Below are positions 29,001 through 44,000 of a DNA stretch of 64,000 nucleotides, in pieces. The stretch's first letter is position 1, and each line of letters opens with the position of its first letter. This DNA comes from Hofstenia miamia (taxonomy: Eukaryota; Xenacoelomorpha; Acoela): assembly GCA_004352715.1 (NCBI GenBank), contig SCFE01000034.1, positions 588,563 through 652,562 on the forward strand, written 5' to 3'. Below the pieces are notes generated by a model, which saw only the letters and a program-made list of their open reading frames with translations, did not search any database and was not told the origin of the DNA. A program made the position numbers and the translations under genes.

Positions 29001-32000
29001 CGTAATTTGGTGTGGGGTGCGTGCTTAGCTTGTTGGGGTTGTGGTGCCTCAATAGTTCAAAAAATGATCAAGTCACAAACTTCGAGAAATTGCGTTACTG
29101 AATATGACTACGGTGAAGATAGTGATTAAGCGGTAAAATATTATTATAATTCTATGTATATTAATGCTTATTGAAATATACATAAAATCCTGTGTCTACA
29201 AAGGATTGTATTGCATATTGAAAATTTCTCAAAAAATTTCTTGTTGATTGGTGGGGCAAATTTTTATTCCTGTGGTGTGGTGGGGATTTTTAGACATTTC
29301 TTGTGATTTGGCGTGGGGTTTGTCTCTGAAAATGTCACCTCGCGACAAGCCAGTTAGTTACTGTATTTTAGTCATTTTTATTACATGTTTCTTAGAGTTG
29401 CTCTATTAATATCATAAGAAAACACTCTTCTAGGATGTGCTGAAAATTAGTGTTAGTCATTGATGTAAAGCTCACTGATATAATACTCTGATATGTCTTT
29501 AGCCTGACAGTCTTATATATTCTGAATACACTGAAGAATTCACACCTGCAGGCTACTTTGCTATGGGATCTACGCAAAGCGCTGGTATCGATCCTGCAAT
29601 GAATTTGATGTGGGTTGTGGGTGTGATAGCATCATGCATATTCCTGATTGTTGGAATCATTCTGGGCATCTATGTTTATAGACGGTAAGGTTTTTAATTT
29701 CTTAATTGGAAACTGACGGCGCATAGTTTTATTTGCTCTAGTAAGTTTTTATCGATTAAATCCTTGAAATCAACGTTCCAATAATTTTACTTCAAAACTA
29801 AAGTAATAACAAATTTGAAGTCCAAAATTCACTATTTCACTATCCACAATACGATTTTAACAAAACATTACAAATCATAAAAATTGCAATGGGAGGCGTT
29901 AATATCTACACTGAAATATCGATTCGAAAGCTTTGAATTTATTATTACCGCTCAGATATTAAGTTCAAGTGTGAAATAAAGCTTACATCATTTTTATAGA
30001 TTCTTTTCGTATAGATGGATTTTCTATGCAAATCCGAAATGATTTTAAATCCAATAAACGAATATTTGAAGATTTCTATATAACATGTCATCAAGGCTCT
30101 CAAATTTGGATTTTACTTAATTTTTAAAATAATATGAACTCGTAGCTGTACTTAGTTCTGTCAATAGTTTTTCTCCCATACTTTTTTTATATTTTTTAAC
30201 CTTTTACTTAGCACTAGAGTGTATATTAGAATTGCATGGTTTGCGATCTAGATTATGGCATGTTATCCATGTAACACTAACTTTTTGCAATTAGTTAATA
30301 GATAACTTTTTCTATGACCAAGTACGATTTCCAAAATGTTTATATTTGATTCATTGCCATTATATTGCATAGATAATTGTAGTATTTTAAAGTCTTTCAG
30401 CCTTATAGTATTGAAAATTTTTTTATAACATGCTTTGTCGCCTGCAATAGTATTATTTTTTGCTACTTAAATAAGATGTCATTTGAATGTTTTTTTTGAC
30501 TGAAAGCAAATCAATTCAATGCCTGAAGACCTCCCACTTACCCTAAAATCCTAACTTATCCTAACTTTTAGATGTTTTAGTTTTTGGACTAGTTTTGATT
30601 GTAAAATCCCAATTAGTCCTAGTTTTTCATATATATATAAAATTTCCTAATTTCTAATGTATTTTGTGATTTAACATGTGGGAGGTCTGTCCTTGGTAAT
30701 GCAGTTCTATTGCTCAAGTATTGTGCATTTTTTATCATCAATATATTACTATGCGCCGTAATTTTTTACTATTAATATCATACATTATATTGAATTCGGA
30801 TGCATGGCTTGCGTGGGTCTATAAAGTATGACTTCATTTGTTAGTGGCTGCTTCCAGCGTGCAAAATGTGGCTGCACTTTGATGTTTTCTGCGCTGAGAA
30901 TATGAATTGCTTACGATGCTTTATAATGCATGCCCTAGTTAATTTTGCTCTCTGTCCTCTAATACGTCACATCTATTGTTTAATAAGCACGGCTGAGCAG
31001 TTATGGATGTTTAATTCCACTACTGCTGAGAACAGAAACAAGCATCATATTACCAATTCCTTAAGCCATTTTGATTTCACCAATTTTCTTATTAGCATCT
31101 TATCTTACATAAATTATAGTGTCACTTAGTTCAGGATGCCTTGTGGAACATTGCAAATCCTTGTATTTTCTGTACTAAGCTTAATTCAGTTATTAGAAAA
31201 TAATTTTCAACCAATCAATTATTGCTGTGAGGATTCCATACTCTCAGTTGTGTAAAAAGTAATTGGTAAAGTACTCACAAATTCGCAGAATTAAAGTTCC
31301 AATTTCATAACCAATTTTCATTTTTGTAATCTCCCATTATTTACATTCCTTCAAAATTCAAAATCCGTTAACATCTCTGTTGTAAATTGCACTTATAGAA
31401 TGTTAATTGTATTTCAATTTTGAAGATAACAGGGTAAAAAATATTGAAATCATAGTTGTTAAAATTTCAAGTTTTTTGAAATAATTTTCAGATTTCAGTT
31501 TTTTCCAACCAAAGGTATTTAAGCATTAGCATTGTTGAACTTAGCGTTTTTAGTATACATTCCAAAACCAACTTTAATTTTTTGGTTTTCAGTCAGCAAT
31601 CCAGTTAAGAGAGAACTTCTTAAAGGTTATAGCCTGGATTTTTTATAATATAATCTAAAATGTTTCTTTCAATCATATAGCAAAAAATGAAAGCTATATC
31701 ATAAAATGTTGGAAAATTATTAATAGAATTAATTAAACAAAAGATGTCAATCAATTTTTAATTGTGGGCAATTTGACCATCAGAAGCATTCGACTGTCAG
31801 ATACTTGTCTTTTGTCTACCAATATGTTTACAGTGTAATTTTCTTTAACTAAGAATAACCCACAATTAACATTTAGTAACATAAAGAAACATTTTTAAAT
31901 CCCCTTAAATTGCAAATAGTTTTTTTTCATCCTTACGTTCCATGTTCTTCAAAATACGATTCTTACTCCGAAACTGTTTCCAGTTGAAAATTTTGTGATA

Positions 32001-35000
32001 TAACTAAAAGTTAATTTTAAGTGTTCTACCAATGAATTTTGAAATTTCTAGTATAAGTACCAATAATTTTCTATCATAAATTGGAACCTTTCATTAATGA
32101 ATGACTGTCATACTTTGCATGACTCTGCATCCTTGAGACGTGGTGGAAATTTTACTTTCTAGGAAAAGAACGATTCCTCAGGAAAACGGTGTGTACAAGT
32201 ACAATATCCCGCCATCCTACACGCCGCTTAAAGTTTTCAATAGCGAAGAGCCTCGTGATTTTCGGCTGATGACCATCACAAACACTGGTAAGCTTTATTC
32301 CACCACTTTTCAAAGCATGTTATTAAATTCAGTGGTGATAGATTAGTTTCTTGCTGCAGTTGCTGTGTATTGTGTTGCAATCATTTCATCAGTTTTAGGC
32401 TTGAATAATCGTGTCATTTCCTAAGTTGTATTAGAAGGCCTTGGACGAATAATGTATAACCACAGTGATGTAGATATGTGCTTGATGGCTTTCTAAGTGT
32501 CGAAGAAAATCTGCAGTGTTTACTTTGACATAGTGTTTATATACACCTGCATAATGCCAATAAAAATGTCATTTTATTCAATATTAAACGCGCTTACATC
32601 ACTTTTTACAGACCGATTAAGCTGTGTGCTAAATGTGCCTTGGCCCGCATGGTGTGGTGACCCAGAGATGGATACGGCCTAAGCTATCCCGCGAACTAAA
32701 CAGTTCGGGCTGAATAAAATGCATCGTACGAAACAAAAGTAATAGTCTAACTTTGTTTCTAGTTATTTTAACAGTTGCTTCCATTGTACTAGAAAAGGTT
32801 AATAACTGAAAGTCAGCACTAATCCTATTGTTTAAAAAGATCTATAAATTTCACGGATTAAAAACTGACAGCAAAATTTGTTCACAGACCAAAGCGGGCC
32901 TAAAATATTAAATGACGGGCTGGGCCTCTAAAATTCACCCGTGTCAATCATTTGAGTGACTCGGCAAATTAATGCATTTGCCATTGTATTACTATGATGT
33001 CTTTAATAATTTTCGCAGATCAACTGTTGCCAATCACTACTATTACTTATAATAAAATATAAAAAAATAGTCTGTCTTGCTTAAAGTATAGCTATTGAAC
33101 TACAGAGGGTTTTTAGGGAGCTAGTCTGTTTTGCTTTGGATGCCTATTGGTACACTGTAAAAGGAATTACTGCAGGGTTTTTTCAGTAAAATTGACAATG
33201 CCTACTACAATTATTTAAATTTATCGAATGTTTCTGTGTGAAATATTTCACAAATACAGCAATAATTAGTCATAGAAAAATTTTACATTGCGATTCTAAA
33301 AAACAATCACTGTGCAAATGAGAAGACTTCTGATTGATGCTATCATCAAAATTCGCAAAGTGTTAGATTCAAATATCAACTCAACTGTTGATTGAAAATT
33401 GGGACTATTGTTGTTTGCCTTCTTCTGCAAGATAATGTTATTCTTGCGGCTAAAGGAATGATTAAACGGCGTTGTCTAATATTATCAAGAGATTTACTGC
33501 TCTGGTTGTAGTTGAGCATGGATTGAGAGTTGCCCGTAGTTTATTTTTATGTCTTTGCACTGATCAATCGACATTCTAATCAGAATCGTTAGCTTAAGAA
33601 GTGCTATTGTTTAGTTTAGCACTAAAATGGCTGAATTCATTGAGAGCACCTTGTATAAGAATTTTCCGTTGAACAAATTAAATCTGGCAACTATATCAAT
33701 TCAGGAATTAAATTAATATTTTCTGCCATAAAATATAATTGAATTTATTAACCATAAAACCGCTTTGACATTTTAGTTAGACGATATAGTATTTTATTTT
33801 TTAAACTTTCAATATCAAGTAGGAAAGGTGCTATTACATTTTGTTAACAACTATATTGATTTGTGTTTCTAGTGTTTTAGCGGTTAGTTAAAAATCGATA
33901 ACTGACAAAGTGCAACATCGAGTGACAGATTCAAAGATTTTCGGCTGCCTAATGATTCAATTTAGGGAATTTATAACTTTCTTTACAATGCTCCACACTT
34001 ATAAACTACTTTCATCCACGCTAATTTGCTTTCAGCGAAATGCGCATTTTTGTATTCGAAATATTCAGTAAATCGCGGTGAAGGTCGTTAATGATACGCC
34101 GTCTATTAATTGCTCACTTCCCATCATTTTTAAATTTCCGATTCAAGCAGCAATGTGACATGTGTCTTGTAATGAAATTTCAATCTGATAAAATTCATGT
34201 AATCAAATACCATTCCCTAACAAATTCAATATTCACATTTTTTAAATAGTAAATTAATTATTTTGTAATTTCTCTTTATTTCAACGACCCTTTTCAATTA
34301 CTTCACTATTTTTTATATAAATTTCCAAATTAATATTTGTTATAATATATACATAGCTGTGACTTACGAAACACAGAAATAAGTTCATTGATAAAATTAG
34401 TGAATATTTACACATTTTTATTTGCAAAATTGGCTTAACAAATTCATTTTTTGAGGAATAAAAAAATTGGTGAAATATATTTTTGAAATTTCTTAAAAAA
34501 ATTATTCCTTGCCAAAAGCGTTTTTTATTGCTTACCTGTTAAGTTACGCCCTCTTTCCATCCTTCATATTCGAAATAATTGCAATAGACATTGCCTTAGG
34601 CTTAGCATTACGCCAGAACATTATGTAATCGCAACAATTCATAATGGAGTTAATCATTGATACGATTTTTCACAAATAAATCAGTGTGAACAGCTTAAAA
34701 TTACAAATTAATAGCTTGATGAGTTGATGCCGTATTTTGGGGAGCCATTTTACGTAAGCGCAAATTATTTGCTTTTGCTGCTGTTTGAGTCGGAAATCTG
34801 AGTAGGATAATCAAGGAAGTTCCAGCCGCCGACGTTGTTCAAATTTATATTGTTTGGAATTTAGGATCAAATGAATACGTATTGAATAGGCATTAATATT
34901 AAACGGGTTCCATGAATGTTCAGGAAATTTAGTCAGGTGCTTTCAAAATCCTGTATTTCCTAAATTTCATTTCGGTTGTTGAGCATTTCTCTACGTAGAG

Positions 35001-38000
35001 TGTAGTGCTGAAATGTAATGTAGGATGATAATTACGAAGTAAAAAGTTTTATTGATATTTTGCACATTTTCAATAGAGAAGTCATTGTTAGCAATTGTAA
35101 AGGTATTCTATTTACTAACAATTGAGCATGCTAGTTGCACGTCGTAAATGATGAAGGTTTTTTCAGAATTGGCCAACCACCCTGCGCTTGCTGTGCATGA
35201 ATTTCCAGATCACGTGATGCGGTTGAAGAGTAATGGAGGCACTATGCTTTCACGTGAATTTGAGGTAACCAACTCTAAACGACTTTCTTTTCTAGGAATG
35301 ACGAACCACCAACCAGTTTCTACTAACCTCTTTGCTGATCACTGCGAACGGTTGCGGGCTAACAACCACCTAATTCTAATGCAGGAGTTCAAGGTAACCC
35401 CGCGCCTTGCCTCCCATCAACTGTTAACATTTATTCTTGTCTTCTCCAGGAAAGTTCTTATAACCAATGCATTATGATTTTTAGTACGACATCAGTCCTA
35501 TCAGAAAATTTATCACTTCAAAGTCAATTCATGTGATATTTCAAGTTAGCCAAAACGCGCAATTTTTATTTTGTTTTCAAAACCATATTTAAAATCCATT
35601 TATGCAATGTAGTGCGAATACAATTTTCTTACAATTATTGGTAGCAAATGATTGGCATTTTGTGGCCTTTGTACCTAAGTAATTGAGTTTTTATAGTATT
35701 ATTTAGTTGAAGATTAATTCATCTTCAGAAATAATAATAAGAGCGGTATCATTTTGCTTCCTGAAATTCATTTGGACAAACGAAACAATTAGAAAGCCAT
35801 TAGAAATGGTTAATTTGTTTTCTAGATCAGAAAAAAGTAGAAAAATTTTATAGATTTTGTCTTAAGCAAATATAGCACTAAAGCTTTTCATAATTTCGCT
35901 TTGAGAATTGTTAGAAATAACACATGAATTAATTTGTTAAATGTTGCTTAAGAGTTTTGAGGGTAAGTTTCCCACGGAAACTATTATTAATAGGAACTGT
36001 GTCTAAATTGTTGACCTTGTTTACAAATAATTTCTCCATTGAAGTTCCGAAAATAGGTCAAATCATTACTTGCACAATTAAATTAATTTATATACTAATT
36101 TACTATCTGTCAATGCCTTCGGTTATAGAACTGTCCTTCGCTTTTCGGTATAGACTGCAAAGGTTTCAGCTAATGCCAACGCTTCTTCTGAAAAAATGAC
36201 GCATTTTCCCACTAAAATCTATTTGCTGTGAAAATTTATTTCGATCGCGATTTAAAATTCATTTGTTTAATGGAAGTTTCTAGATGTTTGGGAAATGACG
36301 TATCTTTTTGAAAATGCGTCAATTTTTTAGTGTGTTTTATTTTAATTAAATTTTGTTGTTTGCTATAATACAGTTGTTGTACTAGCCGTGTTATCTCCCC
36401 CTCTCTAAATTTTTAATTGTAAATGAATTGTTTGTTAGCGGATTGTGTCAGGGTTTTCCTTTTCCAAGGCCAGAAGGTGGGCAATATTTTTGGGAAAGGC
36501 TAGACTTCAAAGTTAGCCACCCTGGAATTGTTGAAAAATATGTTGATTTACTAAATACCTATTGGGTCTCCAAAATTGTCTTGAAATTGTTTATTACATA
36601 TATTTTTTCCAACTGTGGGCCCCAATTTTTTGCTATATTTATATAATTTCTTTGATATTATGATGTTGGAGCCACAAAAGGCTTCAAATTCCAAACTTGA
36701 ACCTCCAAATTGTTAAAAATTGCTAATATGCTTTAGTTTTATTTTTGGAGAATAACAAATTTTATTCCCATTTGGGGGTTTGATTCGTCCGCACCATCAG
36801 CGCTCCGTCAGTGACGCCACTGATACCGGAAACCAGTTTCGACTAAGAGTGTATCGTTTCAGCTTTGCCTTCTATATAACAATTTTAGCCATTCCTGAAT
36901 GAACATGACAATTAATTCAAATTTTAATAAAAAATTGATTTCTTCTTTGCAATTTCAAAAGATCTATTGTTATTATGTAAAGCACTGGTTTATAGATGAC
37001 TTCAGGACACTCAAATGCGTAATAACATGGGATATGATAATGTCCAACATTCTCTACATGTAAGAATTATTGATTGTCAGTGTACAGATCACTGCCATGA
37101 ATAGTATCCCAAAGGTGAATTCAAACGAGGCGTATTGGGCGCAGGACATNNNNNNNNNNNNNNNNNNNNNNNNNNNNNNNNNNNNNNNNNNNNNNNNNNN
37201 NNNNNNNNNNNNNNNNNNNNNNNNNNNNNNNNNNNNNNNNNNNNNNNNNNNNNNNNNNNNNNNNNNNNCCCCCCTCCCCAACTGCAAATTTCCAAAAAAT
37301 ACATTAAAGTACACTTGGAATTCACTTGATTTTAAAGATGTACCTAAGTAACATTTGTTCAAAATGACTGAAAAACTATTTATAACATCTTAAAAAGTGC
37401 GCGCCCTTCCTTCCTAAAATTGCTTTATCCGCCCCTGACTCCATTCATTAACATTGAAAAATTTTTTGTTGTACGAAAATGACATAAATCGTTATCTTGA
37501 AATGCATGCTAAAATTTCAACCCATAAATTTACTCGGGCAATACAAATGTCACTTTTAAATTTGTAATGAGACACCCATTGTTTACATGCATAAGGAAAT
37601 TAGTTTTGCTAGGGATATTTCATTCATTTTTCTTGCAAAAATGTTTAGTTGTATGGGTCAAATTGTCCATTATATTAAGTTTGATAAAAACGTGGAATTG
37701 CTAAGCGGAAGAACTATTTGAAAATGGAATTAGCGAGATCCTGCGTTCACCTATCATTTCATTTTACTGTTGTGTGTTTTGTTCAATCCCTACTGTGTTC
37801 AAAGCAATGTTATTATTATTGTATTTTACATTAACTTTAGTCGATCGAACCTGGCCAGCAATTTCATTGGGACCATTCGCTTATAGATGTAAATCGTGAC
37901 AAAAACAGATTTGCCAACGTCATCGCATATGATCACACACGAGTCATCCTTAGTTCAATCAATGGCATTCCAGAGTCAGACTACATTAATGCGAATCTCA

Positions 38001-41000
38001 TCGATGGATTCAGAAATAAGGGTGCCTACATAGCTGCCCAGGCGCCTTTAAAAAATACAGTTGTGGATTTTTGGCGAATGATATGGGAAAAAGGAGTTCC
38101 ACTGATCATAATGTTAACACGTTTAGTGGAAAAGGGAAGAGTAAGTGTAACAGTTTTTATACTTAATGATTTTTAAATATTTCAAATCACACTAAAATCA
38201 CAGAAGAATACCTATTTCTTCTCCTAGACATTTAATTGTATATTATACCGTTTTAGATGTGATTTTTTATATATGAATAGTTAGTTTTGCTGCATGAAAT
38301 TGTTTTTAATTTTCTTTTGAATTCAATGCCTAATTCTTACTGAATCGCATTTTCATTTTATATTTCATTTTCTGTCACTAAATTTTGATCGGAAAAACGG
38401 TTGTTGCCTCTTCAAATATTTGTCCTTTGTTACTTTCTTTCAACCGGTTTTGAATGATTGAATTCCATGTGTTGTTTGCTACTTCATCTAACAGTCGCTT
38501 TTGCAATAATTTTTCATATCTTGCCAAGTCAGCATTTCATTATTCTTCAATGTTAGTAAAACTTTCCCTTTTTGAGTTGTACTGTACATATTGTTGAATG
38601 ACATTATATTGCTGAGCACCAAAGCAATTTTTTAATTATTTCCACTCATTTTCTGTCTCTAAGCATATGATTATGTAAGCTGTATTAATTATGGATAAGT
38701 TAGGATAAATTTCGCGTCAATTCCCGTGAAAATTCAGGGGAGGCAGAAAAGCTAGAAAAATTTTTTCAATTAAATTCTTGTATTGTGACAGGCAAAAAAT
38801 ATGTATGTATATATATATGAACTCAAAATGTCTTAAGTTCAAAAATGGGTGCTTCATGTTTTATGGAGTGGGGCACATCTTGGCCTTCTGCCGCTTGTGA
38901 GTACATACAGTGATGGTCATATAAATAAATCATGTATATATATATATATATATATCTTTGATATTTTCCATATATGTTATTCAGGTTTATGAGGTCAAAT
39001 ATATATATATATATTAAAGTAATACTGAATTGATGTTGTGCTGTTTGGCTGGTGTCAGTCTCTTAATATGTCGAAAATAAGCATTTTGAATCAATATTTT
39101 TCAAGGCACATGTTGCCTAGTACTGAGCGGGATGCACTTTTACAGCTTATTACATACTTAGTAGAGCTTGATCCAGAAAATATATAGAACTAATATTGAA
39201 AATCATAAATAAATTTTAAACGCGGAAATCATATATGATTAATATAAAAGAAATCATAGGTAATAGAAATATAAATATGCACAATTATTTATATGGTAAT
39301 GCCTGACTACATACTGATTTTTTAATAACGTGATATCTTCCAATTAACATTTCATTTTGAGAATAGATGTTGATTTCATTTTGTTTATGAGAGTTACTTT
39401 CATTTTTGTTGGCACAGCAAATCAGATTTTCTCTATCGTCCATAAGGAATGGTTTTGAAAATACACTATTTACTTAACCAAAAACAGAATTTGAATTCTT
39501 TTAATTTTATTATATTTACAGAGCAAAATATAACAAAATGAATTAATCAAAACAAACGAAAAGATTCTCAAAATGATTTTACATAAACCGTTCTAATTTT
39601 GTTTATTGGAATAACAGCATAGATTCATTACAACTTTATCTTGAATTTCTGCACACTATTATACTGCACTAAAATGCTTTTTGGGATGATAAGAATGAGC
39701 CTAGTATTCTCTTATCCCGACGCATATTTCCAGTTATTAGATAGCTGTAATCCAGTTAATCCAGAAGCAGATTTGCATTGTCTATAATGTACTAAGATGC
39801 CTTCATTTATTCTTTAGAATATTAAATATTGAAAAAAATAAATTAAATATTTCTTTGAATGCCTGCTTAGCAAATGGTGATTATGAACATGAATAGAGTC
39901 GTGTGTCTGCGGTTAGTTTTTTGAGGAATTGTCTGAACTTTGGTTTACTGCCGAAGAAGTCACACTTTGACAATCCCGCTTTAAACTATCAAACACAAAG
40001 ATAAATTTCCTTTACAATGGCGGAATTTTATAATTAAAGTAAACCGTTGATCTGTAAATCAGACAAAATTACTGTAATTTTCCGATTTATAAGCAGTTTT
40101 TGATGTTTAGATACAGTTGGTGAAATTTTAATTATTTTTTTTGGGAGATAGAAGACTATGATAATGTGTTTTGATTTGATGTTGAAATTCCCTTTTGAAT
40201 GCCATAAAGATTTCCAATTTATACTCTTGCAAACTTACTGAGTAGTTCTGCTGAATTCCTTCCGGTTAATCCAAATAAGTTAACATTCTGTTAATAAGGT
40301 TGTAGTTTTTTCCAAATTTGGTGTGATAAGACTTAAAAAATGTACNATACAGTTGGTGAAATTTTAATTATTTTTTTTGGGAGATAGAAGACGATGATAA
40401 TGTGTTGATTTGATGTTGAAATTCCCTTTTGAATGCCATAAAGATTTCCAATTTATACTCTTGCAAACTTACTGAGTAGTTCTGAATTCCTTCCGGTTAA
40501 TCCAAATAAGTTAACATTCTGTTAATAAGGTTGTAGTTTTTTCCAAATTTGGTGTGATAAGACTAAAAAATGTGCATTCGCTAAAAATAGCTCGTCACTT
40601 TCCGCTTAACTCGATGTGATGCACATGCACATTCATTTCGCCTTAAATTTTTAATTAAACTTACTTTTTATTGGCTTAGGTGTGAAAGGAGAACAATAAA
40701 CTATTGAAATTCCTGCATATTTTAGTCACATAACTGAAGAAAAAGCAATGCTCACTAAGCAACTGATTGTCTTAATTTCTGATATTTTTAAGTTTGTTTT
40801 TTCTTAAGACATCTAACTCTCTCGTAACTAATATATATTTCTTATTAATAAGCCTATGTTGCGTAAATCACTTGTATTATAATGTACAAGTGTATGTCTT
40901 CTTGTTAAGTACTTGCTTGAAAATTAGTCAACAAACTATGCGACAAAAATATGTTCCATTAAATTTTTTAGTAGGCTACATTTTCCAGTGCAATTCAATA

Positions 41001-44000
41001 CCATTCTTTATTAATTAGAGTTTGAACAATTTTCATGCTGTTCACATAAGGAAAACTATATTATGATAAGCTTTTTAGCTACAGTAGGGAGAAAATTAAT
41101 TGCAACAAGCGATTTATTCTGCTTAGCTGTCTCTCGCAGTGTGTACATGCATAATGTATGTAGCCGTACATGCTGACTATGCATACACATCTAACCATTT
41201 ATAATGTTCACCAATGAAAAAATTGATGTTAACATATATATATTTCGCCATATAGTAATTTTGTGTTATTATAATTATGTTGTCATTGTTTCATGGATAC
41301 GTCTTTTGCCGTCCGCGCTCAAATTATTGCGCTCAGCCAACACACCAGCATGACAGTTCGGGATATTGCTGCGAGACTTCACACCAGGTATTCAACAGTA
41401 TCACGCATCATTCAGCTTCACCGTGCAACTGGGCAAGTGGAACCTTCTAGGAAGAAAAAATGTGACCGAAAGAGAATCACTACCTCCCGTGATGACAAAA
41501 TGCTGCTGCGTGAGAATATGAAAAATCCTCGGTTAGATGCTGTCGCCCAACGACGGACTCTAAATGTCCCTGCGTCAGTCCACACTGTAAGGAGAAGGTT
41601 AAAGAGGGAGGGAGGAAAGCCATCAAGCCAGTAAAAAGACCGCTACTCACCTCTGCCATGAAGAAGAGACGCTTGGCATGGGCAAAGCAGCACCAACATT
41701 GGACTTGGACGGTTAGCGCAAGGTGATTTTCATCGACGAGTCAACTTTTTGCGTCCAGTTCTCTACCCCTCGCTTCTTCTGCCGCGGCAGCGAGGCACTA
41801 TCACCAAAACACATGGTGCAAGTAGTCAAACAATCCCCGAAAGTGATGGTGTGGGGCCAAATATCATACCATGGGTTCGGAGAATTGCACATTGTTGAGG
41901 GCATGATGAATGGTATTAAGTACGCAGATGTGCTGAAATCTCGACTGATACCTCAGGCCCGCTAATGGTGACTGAGTGCTTCAACATGATTCGGCGCCCT
42001 GCCACACGGCAAAACACGTCAAGGCCTTCCTGGACGCGGAAGGTGTCCAAGTGCCTCCATGGCCGGCCAACTCACCAGATTGCAACATGATCGAGACAAT
42101 GTGAGCTATGATGAAGCAAAAACTTGATCTGCGCGACGTATCTTCAAAAGCATGCCTAATGAATGCTTTACTGGATGGTGAGTCAAAAACTGCTATCTTT
42201 GATGCGTGCAAGAAGTTGATTGATGGAATGCCGGCAAGAATCAATGCACTCGTGAAGGCTAAGGGCGGTCATACACGTTACTAGTTTAACTCGCTTTTTA
42301 TTTCGAACGTTTTATATTGATCTGTGATTGATGTCATGTGTATTTTCGTTGAAATATTAAAAAATCCCTTGTTGCAATTTATTTGCTCTCTACTGTAGTG
42401 TACTTGAACATTAGATTTTCAAATTCAAATTTTTTGGGTTTTGTCGGTAAAATGCCGATTTGCAGGTTTGTTTTGTATTGCAGATAATTTTAATTTTGAT
42501 ATGTGTACATGTTTGTTTTTTCATATTTATTAACTCATTGAATAAGTCATTTTTATTTAAGCACTTTCTACGCAAATTCTTATTAATTGTCCTCATGAAG
42601 CTTTATTTGGAAGTGACTCCCTTGTTGAGGTTGCCTATATTCATTGTTTTAACTAAATTGTACTTGATCGAATGTTCATTCTTACTGTTTGTTTATTTTT
42701 TGCAGTTTTTCCAAACGTGACTCGTGTGATAACAACTTAATGTCATATATTGGCAAAACTTTGAGGTACATGAGATTAGTGAAATTTTTTGCTTAATAGA
42801 AAGCAATAGAAATTAATATTCATTATTTTTCTGCTTGCACTTATTTTTTAATTATGTGAAATTAAGTCCATATTGCATTTATTTCATAACCTTGAACTTT
42901 TGAAGTACTACATTTTCAAACAACACATCTATATTGATGAACTAAGTGCCACGGAATGCTGAAGTTTTGTATTAGTGTTTTGCGGTGAAACATCCAATTT
43001 TTTAAATGCTTTCAAGTTCTCCAAGCATTTAAAGACACCATAAATGATTTTAGAAATCCCTTGCCTGATTAGAGTTAATAAGGAAAATATGCTAAATATG
43101 GATTCAAACAAAATTACGCAATTAATGTGTTCTTCATTTTATAACTTTTTGTGTTGTTTTCATTGTTGTGCGGCACTACAGTACTTTGATGTTGTGTTGT
43201 CTTAGCCATTTGGAGAAACAACTCGCACGCACAATGGCACGGCAAGTCTCCCGATGTTATTCGACTCATGTACGTTTAAGATATTCCTCTTCACCATTAT
43301 ATTAAATATTTCAATAGTGTTCATTTTTTTAAAGGACAACCCGTTTTTTAAATATTTTTTCAAACAGTATCCCTTAGCCTATTACGACATTTAGATATCG
43401 TGAGATAGAGACCTGTAAGGCATGTCATAGATTCGCTGAAAAGTTTCATAAAATGTGTGCTTTTTCGCGCTCATTGTATCACATATTTCGCTCTTCTGGC
43501 AAATTTCACACTCATCACTGTGATTTTTGTCTTAGCAGTAGCCAATGAACCAACCAATAGCCTACATTTTTCATCAATTTTTAAGGCTTTGGAAGAGAGT
43601 CTCAATTACACGCTCAATGCGCGCCGTGCAAAACCCTCACATGCATTTGACCTATCTATATGTGAACGTGCTCGAGCGTAATATTGAAAATTGGTATCAA
43701 AGAGTATTGTTGTACCTGAAATACTTGAAAATAATAAATACTTTTCATTGAAAATTCCTCTTTTTAAAAACTTGAAATTCTCTCAATGCCTAATCTTCAG
43801 GTAGCCAGGAAGTGTACAGCCCGTAATAGGCTGAAACTAACCCGAACTGTTATGTAGAGAGACTACCTAAACTCATTGAAGCGGGAGTTTTAACTTACAT
43901 CAGCATACTTTATTTTGAGTGAAGGGGATTTTGTAATGCATCTAGGTTTGTCGGCTTCTCAGCCGTCTCAATTAGCGTTTTAAACACATTTATAGTGCAA

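Larger units (their letters stand above)
22333..29502 (+). other. Seven-kb intron with duplicated block and Tc1 element
   Basis: Holds an 875-bp direct duplication joined by one N (22455-24205), a (TA)n tract at 24927-24951, the complete Tc1-type element at 26068-27356, a MITE-like copy at 28325-28498, and a GT-rich patch at 28940-29340 that I cannot explain. A 110-codon frame at 27940-28272 was judged non-coding. Confidence 0.75.

Noticed and set aside
35400-35477. Third wedge exon after exon B
   Set aside because: An acceptor-like CTCCAG near 35450 is followed by a frame that stops at once and lacks wedge motifs.
37054-37362. Open frames of 64-102 codons on both strands
   Set aside because: They exist only because N run 37150-37268 contains no stop codons.
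38845-38896. Possible first exon of the nested gene ([17 protein letters not shown], donor GTGAGT)
   Set aside because: It ends in phase 1, whereas exon 42706-42765 needs phase 2. Recorded only as a decoy.
43206-43269. Extra D1 exon of the receptor
   Set aside because: From phase 0 this exon would leave in phase 1 and could not join 47949, and D1 has no room for an insert there. It fits the nested-gene reading better.
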